A stretch of 39,828 nucleotides of DNA from positions 1-39,828 of the forward strand of contig NZ_JAANNP010000016.1 in NCBI RefSeq assembly GCF_011250635.1, given 5' to 3'. Positions 24,724-33,424 of this stretch are shown piece by piece. Position numbers and translations under genes: made by a program. Source of the DNA: Motilibacter deserti (GTDB lineage: Bacteria; Actinomycetota; Actinomycetes; Motilibacterales; Motilibacteraceae). Positions within the stretch are counted from its first letter, which is position 1, and each line of letters starts with the position of its first letter. A model generated the notes under the pieces. The model had not been told where the DNA came from. It worked only from the letters and a program-made list of their open reading frames with translations, and searched no databases.

Positions 24724-27700
24724 TCAGCCGGGCGCCGGCAGCGAGACCACGAACGCGGACCCACCCGCGTCCCGCGCCTCGTAGTGCACGTCCCCGCCGT
24801 TCGCCCGGGCGAGCTCGCGGACGATGTAGAGCCCCAGCCCGGTCCCCTTGACCCTTCCTGCGGTGCTGGCGTCCCGGGCGAAGCGCTCGAAGAGCCGGCT
24901 GCGGAACGGCGCGGGCACGCCTGGCCCGTCGTCCTCCACCCGGATCTCGGTGCGGCCGGCGCGCGTGCTCACCGTCAGCGCGGTGGCGCCGTCGGCGTAC
25001 TTGACCGCGTTGGAGAGCAGGTTGGCCAGAATCTGGTCGAGGTGGCCCGGCTGCACGAGGACGACGGAGTCGGGCGGGCAGGAGAGCGTGGCGCCCCCGC
25101 GCGACTCGGCCAGGGCGGCCTCGAGGTGCGGGCGGACCGCGGTCGGCTCGGGAGTGGCCGAGAGCTTGCCGGCGTCGACCGCGACGAGGGCGAGCACCTC
25201 GCGGACGATCCCGTCGAGCCGGTGGGCGTTGCGTTCGATCGTCTCCAGCACCCGGCGCGCGTCGTCGGAGAGCTCGGCGCCGCCGTCGAGCGCGAGCTCG
25301 CTGTAGCCGAGGATCGACGCGAGCGGGTTGCCGATCTCGTGTCCCAGCATGCCGATCAGGTCCAGCTTCAGCTGGTTGGCGTCGGCGAGCTGCGCGTTCT
25401 GCTCGGACAGGGCCGCCATGGCCCGGTCCCGCCCGGCCTCCGCGGCCTTCCGGTCGCTGATGTCCTGGAAGATGGCGACGAAGCGCTCCGGGGCGCCGTC
25501 CGCCCCGCGGATCGCCGACACGTTGACGTGCACGTCGACCCGGGAGCCGTCGCGCCGCACGAGCCGTCCCTCGCCGCTGGAGGAGTCCGCGTCCCCGGCG
25601 ACGATCCCGGCCAGCGCCGCTTGGCGGATGGCCTGCGTGGAGGGGTCGTAGAGCTCGGACGCGCGGCGTCCGACGAGCTCGCCCGGTGTCCACCCGACCA
25701 TCTGCGCGAACGCCGGGTTCACCTCCTCGATGACGTCGTCCACGGTGCGGATCAGCTGGCCGACGCTGGTGTGGACGAACTGCGAGCGGAAGCGCTGCTC
25801 GCTGGCGGCCAGCGCGCGCTCGGCTGCGCGGCGCGCCGTGACGTCGGAGTTGATGGACAGCACCGCCACGGGGCAGCCCTGCTCGTCGCGCTGCAGAGCC
25901 TTGCGGCTGAGCACGGTGACGCGGTGCCCGTCGGCACGCCGGTGCTCGAGCTCGCCCTGCCAGGCCCCGTCGCGCAGGAGGGCCTTCGTCGCGGCGTCCC
26001 GGCAGGCGCCGTCCGGCCAGGCAGTCGCGAGGAGCCGGTCGACGTCGTGCCCCATCGCGACCGACGCGGGCCAGCCGTAGATCTGCTCGGCGGCGGGGTT
26101 CCAGTAGCGGATGCGACCCTCGAGGTCGCGCACGATCACCGCGTCCTGCGTGAGGTCGAGCAGCTGGGCGCGCTCGGCGAGCTGCGCGGCGGCCACGCGC
26201 TGCGCGGTGATGTCCTCCACCTGGGTCACGAGGTAGCTCGGGGCGTCGGTCTCGTCGCGGACGACGGCGACGTTGAGCCGCACCCACACGTCGTGCCCGT
26301 CGGCGTGGCGGTACCTCTTCTCGCCGGTGAGCTGCTCCGCGCGTCCCGCAGCCAGCACGTCCAGGGCGGCCAGCGAGTGCGCGAGGTCCTCGGGGTGGTG
26401 CAGGTCGTGGACGCGCATGCCGACCAGCGTGCTCGCGGGGTAGCCGGTGATCCGCGCCATCGCCGCATTCACCTGAAGGAAGGTTCCTGCATCGTCCGTC
26501 TGCAGACTGGTGAGCACCATCCCCAGTGGGCTGCTGTCGAACGCCAGCCGGAACCTCGTCTCGCTCGCCTCGAGCGCAGAGAGGGCGTCGTTGGCCTGCT
26601 GCAGCAGCCGCACGTTGCGCGCGGCGTCGGTCGCGTGGCGCAGCGCCCCGCTGAGCGCGTCGGCGAGCAGCGTCAGCTGCTGGGCATCGGCGTCGTCGAA
26701 CGCCTCCCGCCGGTCGCTGACGACCATCAGGCCGCCGATGACGCTGTCGCCGGCGAACAACGGTTCGACGAGCAGCGACTCGGCCCCTGCGACCCGGCAG
26801 GCCGCTGCGTCGACGCGCGGGCCTGGGCTGGTGTCGGCACTGGAGAGCGCGGCGCCCGTCCGGATCGAGACGCCCGACAGCGAGCCCGAGGCCGGCATCT
26901 CCCGGCCGACGTGGGCCGCCATCGACGCTGTCGCCGCCACCACGCGGAACGACGTGCCGGAGAGCAGCCCGACGACCGCGCCCGTGCACGTGGGCAGCGC
27001 CTCGGCCGCCCGGTCCGCCACGAGCTGCAGGACGCGGGAACGATCCCCTGCCGCTGCGGTCACCTCCCGCTGGACGGCGATGGCCGTACGCAGCCGGCCC
27101 GTCTCACGGGCGGCGCGGGCCGCGGCCTCCCGGCGTGCCGTCACGTCCTGCACCTGCGCGAAGCGGTGGCGCTCGCCCGAGGCCCCGGTCAGCAGCGTGA
27201 CGCTGATCTCGACGGGGACGGCCGCGCCGTCGAGGCGGACGAACCGCTTCTCGAACGTACGCACGGCGTGCGGCGCCGCGACGACGGACGCGCTCTGCCG
27301 CTCGCCCTCCGCGAGGTCGTCGGGGTGGGTGAGCTCCTGCCACGTCCGAGCGATCAGCTCCTCGGGCCTCCCGCCGAGGAGCCGGGCGAAGGCGTCGTTG
27401 ACGCGCAGGAGCACGCCCTGCTCGTCGGCGATGACCAGTCCGATCGGGCTCGCCTCGAACGCCGCGCGGAACTGCTCCTGGGTGGTGCGCAGCGGGGTGA
27501 CGTCGCGACCCGTGAGCATGAGGCCGCCCTCGGACGGCAGGAGGGCTCCGCTCCACTCCATCCAGCGGTAGTCCCCGGCCTTGGTGCGCATCCGGTTGGC
27601 CAGCGGGTGCCCGACGCCTCCGGGGTGTTCGGCGGCCGCCCGGGCGGCCGCGAGCGTCGCCTCCCGGTCCTCCGGGTGGATCAGCTCGCGTACGTCGTTC

Positions 27701-28266
27701 GCCTGCAGCTCGCCCAGCGGCCAGCCGAGGACCCGCTCCCAGGCCGAGTTCGCGCGCAGCAGCCGCCCGTCGTCCCCGAGCAGCATCGTCGGGTCCGGTG
27801 AGCGCTCGAACATGACGTCCGACAGCTCGCGCGACCGCCGTTCGGCGTCGACGTCGACGATCTGGCAGAGGAAGTGCAGCGGGACGCCGTCCTCGTCGCG
27901 CAGGAGCGTCACCGAGAGCAGGCAGTGGACGACGCGCCCGTCCTTGCGGACGTACCGCGTCTGCTGCTGGTAGCTCGGGATCCGCCCGTCGCGCAGCAGC
28001 CGGGCCTGGTTCAGGTCCGCGCCGAGGTCGTCCGGGTGCATGATCGCCCGGAAGTCCAGGGCGAGCAGCTCGTCGACGGGGTAGCCGGTGATCGCGGCGA
28101 CGGCGGGGTTGACCCGCAGCCACGACCCGTCGAGCCCCACGAGCGCCATCCCGATGGGGGAGGAGTCGAAGAGCGACCGGAAGCGGGCCTCGCTCTCGAC
28201 GAGGGCCCGTTCACGGACGCCTCCGTCCGCCGGGCCCTGCAGGGCCGCGGCCGTGTCTGCCCCCAT
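24724..28266 (-). CDS. Large multi-PAS/GAF hybrid-input sensor histidine kinase
   Basis: Soluble kinase of 1180 aa with an unusually long sensory part. It has three PAS domains (about 25-145, 150-265 and 268-380), one GAF domain (about 395-545) and three more PAS domains (about 560-685, 690-805 and 808-925). A coiled linker leads to HisKA with His976 in GHEIGNPLASIL. HATPase has Asn1086 in LLSNAVKY, EDDGPG and GTGLGLYIV. All kinase boxes are intact. No membrane segments or receiver domain are present. ATG 28266 is used; ATG 28317, 17 codons upstream in frame, is equally plausible because a 51-bp duplication copied the start region. Signals are unknown; PAS pockets without obvious heme or flavin motifs could bind small molecules. 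Confidence 0.92.
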   Translation of the reverse strand: MGADTAAALQGPADGGVRERALVESEARFRSLFDSSPIGMALVGLDGSWLRVNPAVAAITGYPVDELLALDFRAIMHPDDLGADLNQARLLRDGRIPSYQQQTRYVRKDGRVVHCLLSVTLLRDEDGVPLHFLCQIVDVDAERRSRELSDVMFERSPDPTMLLGDDGRLLRANSAWERVLGWPLGELQANDVRELIHPEDREATLAAARAAAEHPGGVGHPLANRMRTKAGDYRWMEWSGALLPSEGGLMLTGRDVTPLRTTQEQFRAAFEASPIGLVIADEQGVLLRVNDAFARLLGGRPEELIARTWQELTHPDDLAEGERQSASVVAAPHAVRTFEKRFVRLDGAAVPVEISVTLLTGASGERHRFAQVQDVTARREAAARAARETGRLRTAIAVQREVTAAAGDRSRVLQLVADRAAEALPTCTGAVVGLLSGTSFRVVAATASMAAHVGREMPASGSLSGVSIRTGAALSSADTSPGPRVDAAACRVAGAESLLVEPLFAGDSVIGGLMVVSDRREAFDDADAQQLTLLADALSGALRHATDAARNVRLLQQANDALSALEASETRFRLAFDSSPLGMVLTSLQTDDAGTFLQVNAAMARITGYPASTLVGMRVHDLHHPEDLAHSLAALDVLAAGRAEQLTGEKRYRHADGHDVWVRLNVAVVRDETDAPSYLVTQVEDITAQRVAAAQLAERAQLLDLTQDAVIVRDLEGRIRYWNPAAEQIYGWPASVAMGHDVDRLLATAWPDGACRDAATKALLRDGAWQGELEHRRADGHRVTVLSRKALQRDEQGCPVAVLSINSDVTARRAAERALAASEQRFRSQFVHTSVGQLIRTVDDVIEEVNPAFAQMVGWTPGELVGRRASELYDPSTQAIRQAALAGIVAGDADSSSGEGRLVRRDGSRVDVHVNVSAIRGADGAPERFVAIFQDISDRKAAEAGRDRAMAALSEQNAQLADANQLKLDLIGMLGHEIGNPLASILGYSELALDGGAELSDDARRVLETIERNAHRLDGIVREVLALVAVDAGKLSATPEPTAVRPHLEAALAESRGGATLSCPPDSVVLVQPGHLDQILANLLSNAVKYADGATALTVSTRAGRTEIRVEDDGPGVPAPFRSRLFERFARDASTAGRVKGTGLGLYIVRELARANGGDVHYEARDAGGSAFVVSLPAPG

Positions 28267-28363
28267 GCCGCTCTGTCGGCCGCGCGAGCGACGACCTGAG
28301 CCCAACCGCGGGCCCATGCCGCTCTGTCGGCGGCACGAACGTCGACCTGAGCCCAGTCGCGGG
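28262..28363. repeat. 51-bp tandem duplication covering the kinase start codon
   Basis: Units at 28262-28312 and 28313-28363 match at 45 of 51 positions. Each contains the same ATG (minus strand) with the same upstream CGACAGAGCGGC. The unit is 17 codons long, so both starts are in the same frame. Confidence 0.9.
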
Positions 28364-28371
28364 CCCTGCGC

Positions 28372-28392
28372 GCCGCCCGGCGAGGCCGGGCG
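28372..28392 (-). terminator. Hairpin after the ScyD/ScyE-like pseudogene
   Basis: An 8-bp stem with a 5-base loop begins 4 bases past the pseudogene stop at 28396. Confidence 0.55.
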
Positions 28393-28395
28393 CGG

Positions 28396-29285
28396 TCAGC
28401 TCGCGGGCACGAACGCGCTGTCCGCCACGCGGACGACCTGCCCTGCGTCCGGCATGCCCAGGAACCCGGCGACCGCCCAGGCGGACGCGTGCAGCGCCCC
28501 GCCGTGGAAGGCCAGCCCGGACGGCATCGTCACCGAGGCGTACGTCCGGGTGCCGCCCGAGACCTTGACGATCCGCCCGACGGAGCTCGGGTCGAACCCC
28601 GGTCCCGGCTCGCCGACTGGTGGCGTGTGCAGCATCTCCGAGACGTAGACCGACCCGTCGTCGCCCACCGCGACGCCGGTCGGCGCGGAGAAGCCGGACA
28701 GGTAGGAGATGACCGCACCGGTGGCACCTTCACCGCGCCGGACCTCCGGTCCACCCGGTAGACCATGTTGCCGCCCGCGTCGGCGACGAGCACCTTCGAG
28801 GTGTCGGCGAGGACGTAGTAGGGGTTGGACACCGAGTCCACCGGCTCCCCGCCGACGAACTGCGTCTGCCCGTCGGGGTTGTTGCCGAGCTCGTAGTCGA
28901 GCAGGTCGGCCAGCACCGTGGGCGGCGCGCCTCCTCCGGAGAGCAGCACCCCTGGCGGCGCGGTCGCGGCCGGCTCCTCGGACTCGCCCTGGGCGATGAA
29001 GAGCTTGGAGCCGCGGGCGTCCTCTCCCTGCGGGTTCGCCACGCCGTCCACGAGGACCTCGCGCGTCCCCTTGCGGGTGTCGATCTCCGAGACCACGCCG
29101 ATGTCGGACTCGGCGACCACCACGTCACGACCATTCGCGAATTGGAGTTCGCGTAGCCCGTTCAGGCCGGAGGCGAGCACGGTGACGCCGGGCTAACCCG
29201 CGGCGTCGGCAGGCATCGTGAGGGCGCCGGACAGGGCGAGTGCAGCCGTGCGGAGCAGAGCGATCACTGGTCGAAGACGTGCCAC
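28396..29285 (-). pseudogene. ScyD/ScyE-family secreted protein, disrupted by an in-frame stop and a frameshift
   Basis: Remnant of an exported beta-propeller-like protein of the ScyD/ScyE family. GTG 29285 follows GGGGGAG by 6 bases and starts a clear signal peptide (ARLRPVIALLRTAALALSGA, then ADAAG). An in-frame TAG at 29195-29193 stops translation after 30 codons; the mature protein then continues in the same frame with PGVTVLASGLNGLRELQFA. Later family motifs are NNPDGQTQFVGGEPVDS and SNPYYVLADTSKVLVADAGG. Near 28712-28741 the frame shifts. Removing 20 bases between two imperfect copies of CCGG[CT]GCGGT restores RRSGAVISYLSGFSAPTGV and joins the intact C-terminal part ending ADSAFVPAS. 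Two independent lesions make function unlikely. Confidence 0.85.
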
Positions 29286-29664
29286 CCCTGACTCCCCCAG
29301 AGCGGTGTTGGCCTGACGACGATCCCGAGAAGCTGGCGCCGACACGTGGTCGTGACCAGCCCCGATTTCGCCGGTGGCATGAGCAGGAGCCGGCGCGCGC
29401 GCTCGCGCCCCGTCGACCCGGACTTCGTGCTGGACACAGACGACGGAAGCTGGGATCAGCTGTTGTAGAGCTCTGCTCCCCGGCCCCTGCGGCTGCCTGA
29501 CCACTGCACCCGAGCATCTGCGCGGCCATCGCGGGCTGCGGTGCCACGACGGAGCCGGGCAGCGGGCTCTCGGCGGCTCCTCATCGGGCGCGGCGCCGGC
29601 GTGGAGGTCCGGGGAGCTCCGGCGTGGCCGGGGGGAGCTCCGGCGTGGCCAGGGGAGCTCCGGT
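29286..29664. other. Intergenic region with phased GGAGCTCC repeats
   Basis: The gap lies between the ScyD/ScyE pseudogene (minus) and the phosphatase gene (plus). I see no supported gene. The last 55 bases hold three copies of a GGAGCTCC palindrome at about 20-base spacing. Confidence 0.5.
29611..29663. repeat. Three phased copies of GGGGAGCTCCGG
   Basis: Copies start at 29611, 29632 and 29652 (spacing 21 and 20 bases, two helical turns). The first two are followed by CGTGGCC. Each contains the perfect palindrome GGAGCTCC. The third supplies a Shine-Dalgarno-like GGGGAG before ATG 29665. Confidence 0.8.
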
Positions 29665-30219
29665 ATGCGGCAATGGCATCGACGGACGGCGACCGTCAGG
29701 ATGGGCACCGTGACCGCTCCGTACCGCGTCTGCGTCGTCTGCACCGGCAACATCTGCCGCTCCCCGATGGGGGAGATCGTGCTCCGCCGCGCGTTCGGCG
29801 ACGCGGGACTGGGCGACGTCGTCGAGGTCGACAGCGCGGGCACCGGCGGGTGGCACGTGGGCGGCCCGGCGGACCCCCGCACGGCCGCTGCCTTGCGCGC
29901 CCGCGGCTACGACGACGCCCACGTGGCCCGCCAGTTCGCGGCCGAGTGGTTCGCCGACAAGGACCTCGTCCTCGCCCTCGACGCCGGGCACGTGCGCGCC
30001 CTGCGCGCCCTCGCGCCGACACCGGAGGCTGCGGACACGGTGCGGCTGCTGCGCTCCTTCGACCCCGCCGCGGGGGACGACCTCGACGTGGCCGACCCGT
30101 ACTACGGCGACGACGCGGGCTTCGAGCTCGCGCTGGACCAGGTCGAGGCCGCCGTGCCCGGGGTCGTCGGCGCCGTGCGGGCCGAGCTGGCCGCGCGCAG
30201 GAACCGGGCCGCCGGGTGA
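29665..30219 (+). CDS. Low-molecular-weight protein-tyrosine-phosphatase family protein
   Basis: Phosphatase of 184 aa with the signature loop VCTGNICRS (CX5R; nucleophilic Cys and Arg) near the N-terminus and the general-acid motif DVADPYYG near the C-terminus. ATG 29665 has GGGGAG at 9 bases. ATG 29701 or GTG 29710 would give the more usual N-terminus (TAPYRVCVVC) but have weaker ribosome sites. The stop overlaps the GTG of the next gene, a fructosamine-kinase homologue. Established work on LMW-PTP-A enzymes encoded next to such kinases shows activity on ribulosamine 5-phosphates and erythrulosamine 4-phosphates. I therefore infer a role in protein deglycation rather than, or besides, phosphotyrosine signalling. 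Confidence 0.92.
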   Translation: MRQWHRRTATVRMGTVTAPYRVCVVCTGNICRSPMGEIVLRRAFGDAGLGDVVEVDSAGTGGWHVGGPADPRTAAALRARGYDDAHVARQFAAEWFADKDLVLALDAGHVRALRALAPTPEAADTVRLLRSFDPAAGDDLDVADPYYGDDAGFELALDQVEAAVPGVVGAVRAELAARRNRAAG

Positions 30220-31073
30220 CCTCGCCCGCCGCGGCGGTGGAGCGCCTCCTCGGCATGGCGGTGGAGGGCCTGCGGCCGGTGCCCGGCGGGGACGTCTGCC
30301 GGGCCTACCAGGTGCGCCTCGCGGACGGGCGCACCGTCTTCGGGAAGACCCGTCCTGCGGCTCCTGCGGAGTTCTTCGCGGTGGAGGCAGCGGGGCTGCG
30401 CCGGCTCGCGGCCGCGGGCGGCGTACCCGTGCCGGAGGTGCTGGGGGCCGACGACGACGTGCTGGTCCTCGAATGGGTGGAGCCGGGGCCGCCGACGGCG
30501 CCGGCGGCCGAGCGGCTCGGGCGCGAGCTCGCGGCGACGCACGCGGCGCAGGCGGCGTCGTACGGCGCGGACCGTGACGGCTGGATCGGCCCGCTGCCGC
30601 TGGACAACTCGCCCACGGTCGGCTGGGCGGAGTTCTACGCGGCCCGGCGGGTGGAGCCCTTCCTGCGCCGGGCCGTGCAGGACGGGGCGGTCGGAGCCGA
30701 GGACGCACGCGACGTCGAGCGGGCCCTCGACCGCATCGCCGTGCTCGCCGGCCCGCCCGAGCCGCCGGCCACCGTGCACGGAGACCTCTGGAGCGGCAAC
30801 GTCCTCTGGGGCGCCGACGGCCGGGCCCGGCTCGTCGACCCCGCCGCGCACGGTGGGCACCGCGAGACCGACCTGGCGATGCTCGCGCTGTTCGGGGCGC
30901 CCCTGCTCGACCGCGTCCTCGCGGCGTACGCCGAAGCCGCCCCGCTCGCCCCCGGCTGGCGCGGGCGCGTCCCGCTGCACCAGCTCCACCCGCTCCTCGT
31001 GCACGCCGTGCTGTTCGGCCCCGCCTACGGCGCGCGGGCCGGGGCCGCCGCCCGTGCGGCGCTGCGGGGCTGA
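30216..31073 (+). CDS. Fructosamine/ketosamine 3-kinase family protein
   Basis: Kinase-fold protein (285 aa) predicted to phosphorylate the 3-hydroxyl of ketosamines on glycated proteins, making them unstable so the amine is released. GTG 30216 overlaps the phosphatase stop (GTGA), so translation is coupled. Seen in the sequence: N-lobe VFGKTRPAAPAEFFAVEAAG, hinge LVLEWVEPG, catalytic HGDLWSGNVLW and VDPAAHGGHRETDLAML, the family hallmark. Bacterial homologues paired with an LMW-PTP prefer ribulosamines and erythrulosamines, which fits this operon. No nearby regulator is seen. It is convergent with the GGDEF-EAL gene, only 7 bases apart. Confidence 0.93.
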   Translation: MTSPAAAVERLLGMAVEGLRPVPGGDVCRAYQVRLADGRTVFGKTRPAAPAEFFAVEAAGLRRLAAAGGVPVPEVLGADDDVLVLEWVEPGPPTAPAAERLGRELAATHAAQAASYGADRDGWIGPLPLDNSPTVGWAEFYAARRVEPFLRRAVQDGAVGAEDARDVERALDRIAVLAGPPEPPATVHGDLWSGNVLWGADGRARLVDPAAHGGHRETDLAMLALFGAPLLDRVLAAYAEAAPLAPGWRGRVPLHQLHPLLVHAVLFGPAYGARAGAAARAALRG

Positions 31074-31080
31074 CCGTCGT

Positions 31081-33321
31081 TCAGCCCGGCAGCTGGGACT
31101 GGACCGGTGCGGGCAGCGGCCTCGGGAGCCAGGGGTGCAGCTCGGCCGCCGGGACCGGGCGCGACCACCAGTAGCCCTGCCCGACGTCACACCCGAGCGC
31201 GGCCAGTGCGTCGGCGGTCTCCGCGTCCTCGACGCCCTCGGCGACGACGAACAGGCCGAGGCTGTGCCCGAGCTGCACCATCGCCGAGACGAGGATGTCG
31301 TCGCGGCCGCCGTCGCGCCCGAGGCCGGTGACGAACGAGCGGTCGATCTTCAGCTCGTCCGCGGGCAGCCGGCGCAGGTAGCTCATGGACGAGTAGCCGG
31401 TCCCGAAGTCGTCGAGGGAGAGCCGGATCCCCAGGGCGGTGAGCGTGTGCAGGACCGCGATCGCGCGCTCGGGGTCGGTGACGAGCGCGGTCTCGGTGAT
31501 CTCCAGCCGGAGCAGCTCGCAGGGCAGGCCGTGCCGGTCGAGCCGGTCGCGCAGGCGCTCGACGAACCCGTCGGTCAGCAGGCAGGCGGGGGAGATGTTG
31601 ACCGCGACGGGCACGCGGCTGCCCTGCGCCAGCCAGAGCCTGGCCTGCTGGACCGCGCCGTCGAGCACCTGCTCGGTCAGCGGGACGACCAGCCCGGTGG
31701 CCTCGGCGATCGGGATGAACTCGTCGGGCCGCACCAGCCCGCGCTGCGGATGGCGCCAGCGGACCAGGGCCTCGACGCCGAAGAGCGTGCCACTGTAGAG
31801 GTCGATCTTCGGCTGGTAGTGCAGCTCGAGCTCGAGGCGGGTCAGGCCGTCGCGCAGCTCCTTCGCCAGCGCGAAGCGGTCGCGCGCGGCGGCGTCGAGG
31901 CGCTCGTCGTGCACGACGGGCATGCCGCCGGAGTGCTCGGCCGCATGGACCGCGACCCCGGCGCGACGCAGCACGTCCTCGGCGCCCATGACGGGGGTGC
32001 CGGCTCCGGCGGCGTGGACCCGGATCGTGTCGACGATGCCCACCCGTGCCGCGACGTGCAACGTCATGCCCTGCAGCGCGAAGGGCTCGTTGAAGGCCTG
32101 CACGAGGCCGGCCGCGCGCGTCTGCGTCGCCTGCTCCGACTCGTCGACGAGCACCAGCGCGAACTCGTCCCCCGCGGTGCGGCCGAGCAGGTCCGCGGCG
32201 CCGAGGTGGGCGGCGACCCGGTCGGCAACCTGGCAGAGCAGCTCGTCCCCGGCCTCGTGGCCGAGCGCCTCGTTGATCTCGCTGAAGCGGCGCAGGTTGA
32301 GCAGGACGAGCCGCCGGGGCTGCCCGCGCTCGAGGGCCTGCCCCAGGGCGTCGACGACCCCGGCCCGGTTGAGGAAGCCGGTGAGCGGGTCCCGGGTCGA
32401 GCGGTGCTCCGCCTCGCGGAGTGCTTGCACCGCACGGGCCACCATCGCCAGGACCGAGACCACGGCCGCCGCGCCGAGCAGCCATTCCGGAAGCAGCAGC
32501 GGCAGGCCGAGCCCGTGCGCGACGAGCGCGAGGGCGGGGGCCGAGGCGAGCGGCAGCAGCAGCAGCACCTGGACGTACGGGCGGCGGCCGGCGACGGCGC
32601 CGGAACGGCTGCCGAGCAGCCGGGCCGACGGGTGCACCGCAGCGAGCCCGAAGAGCAGCATGTTGACGACGCCGAGCGCCTGCACAGCCTGCCCGGGGAG
32701 CGCGACCCGCTGGCCGGCGAGGGTCACGGCCAGGTCGTAGACCGTGCAGCCGATGCCACCGGCCAGGCCGAGGGCGATCGCGGTGACCAGGCGGGCCCGG
32801 GTGAGCGCGAGCCAGACGAGGACCGTGAGCAGCCCGATGTCCGCGGCCGGGGCGAGGGCCAGCTCCCAGTGCAGCCCCGTCTCCCGGTGCTCGTGGACCC
32901 CACGGGCGGCGAGCTCCCCGGCGATGAGCGCCATGGGCACGACGAGGACGACGCCGTCGAGCAGCAGTCCGAGGCCGCGGTGGGGCCGTGGGCTCGAGCG
33001 GTAGAGGGCGGGGAGGACGAGCGCGGCCGCAGGCTGCGCCAGCGCGGTGGCGAGCCGTGACAGCGCCGTCTCCGCCCCGGCGAGGTTGAGGGCGGTGTTG
33101 CCGACGGCGACCGACGTCATGAAGAGGATCAACGGCACGCGGACCCGCAGCGGCGCGCCGGGCGAGTTGCGCGGGCCGACGAGCACGCAGGCCACGGCCG
33201 CCCAGTTGGTCAGCATGAGCAGGGGCGAGCGGAGCGGGGGGACGAGGAGGGCGAGGCCGCCGAGCGCGCTGAGGCCGATCAGCTGGGCGCGCAGCGTGCG
33301 TGCTCCTGCCAAGCCCGTCAT
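31081..33321 (-). CDS. Membrane GGDEF-EAL protein, probable c-di-GMP phosphodiesterase
   Basis: Integral membrane protein (746 aa). The first 300 residues form about eight hydrophobic segments with no recognised sensor family. GGDEF (about 310-465) is degenerate: the signature is AGDEF and the first metal-binding Asp is replaced in LNLRRFSEINEALGHEAGD. The domain is therefore more likely regulatory, for example GTP-binding. EAL (about 485-735) keeps EALVRWRHP, VNISP, EITE, LDDFGTGYSSM, LKIDRSFV, AEGVED and QGYWWSRP, so c-di-GMP hydrolysis is likely. ATG 33321 is used; the upstream ribosome site is weak. It lies on the same strand after the phytochrome-phosphatase gene. Confidence 0.92.
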   Translation of the reverse strand: MTGLAGARTLRAQLIGLSALGGLALLVPPLRSPLLMLTNWAAVACVLVGPRNSPGAPLRVRVPLILFMTSVAVGNTALNLAGAETALSRLATALAQPAAALVLPALYRSSPRPHRGLGLLLDGVVLVVPMALIAGELAARGVHEHRETGLHWELALAPAADIGLLTVLVWLALTRARLVTAIALGLAGGIGCTVYDLAVTLAGQRVALPGQAVQALGVVNMLLFGLAAVHPSARLLGSRSGAVAGRRPYVQVLLLLPLASAPALALVAHGLGLPLLLPEWLLGAAAVVSVLAMVARAVQALREAEHRSTRDPLTGFLNRAGVVDALGQALERGQPRRLVLLNLRRFSEINEALGHEAGDELLCQVADRVAAHLGAADLLGRTAGDEFALVLVDESEQATQTRAAGLVQAFNEPFALQGMTLHVAARVGIVDTIRVHAAGAGTPVMGAEDVLRRAGVAVHAAEHSGGMPVVHDERLDAAARDRFALAKELRDGLTRLELELHYQPKIDLYSGTLFGVEALVRWRHPQRGLVRPDEFIPIAEATGLVVPLTEQVLDGAVQQARLWLAQGSRVPVAVNISPACLLTDGFVERLRDRLDRHGLPCELLRLEITETALVTDPERAIAVLHTLTALGIRLSLDDFGTGYSSMSYLRRLPADELKIDRSFVTGLGRDGGRDDILVSAMVQLGHSLGLFVVAEGVEDAETADALAALGCDVGQGYWWSRPVPAAELHPWLPRPLPAPVQSQLPG

Positions 33322-33376
33322 GGTGGCCCCATCGGCAGGACGGCGGCGGATCTGAGCGTCGGCCGTCAGCGGTCAG

Positions 33377-33417
33377 GCAGCCCCGCGGGGCGCGGCCCGA
33401 TGGCCCGCCGCGGCTGC
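33377..33417 (-). terminator. Interrupted GC-rich hairpin after the phytochrome gene
   Basis: Arms GCAGCC/GGCTGC and GCGG/CCGC are separated by a 2-base bulge, and the structure ends 8 bases past the stop at 33425. There is no U tract. Confidence 0.4.
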
Positions 33418-33424
33418 TCCCGGC

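Noticed and set aside
29240-29500. 86-codon plus-strand frame in the pseudogene-phosphatase gap
   Set aside because: It overlaps the start of the ScyD/ScyE pseudogene antisense, and has no good ribosome site and no motif.
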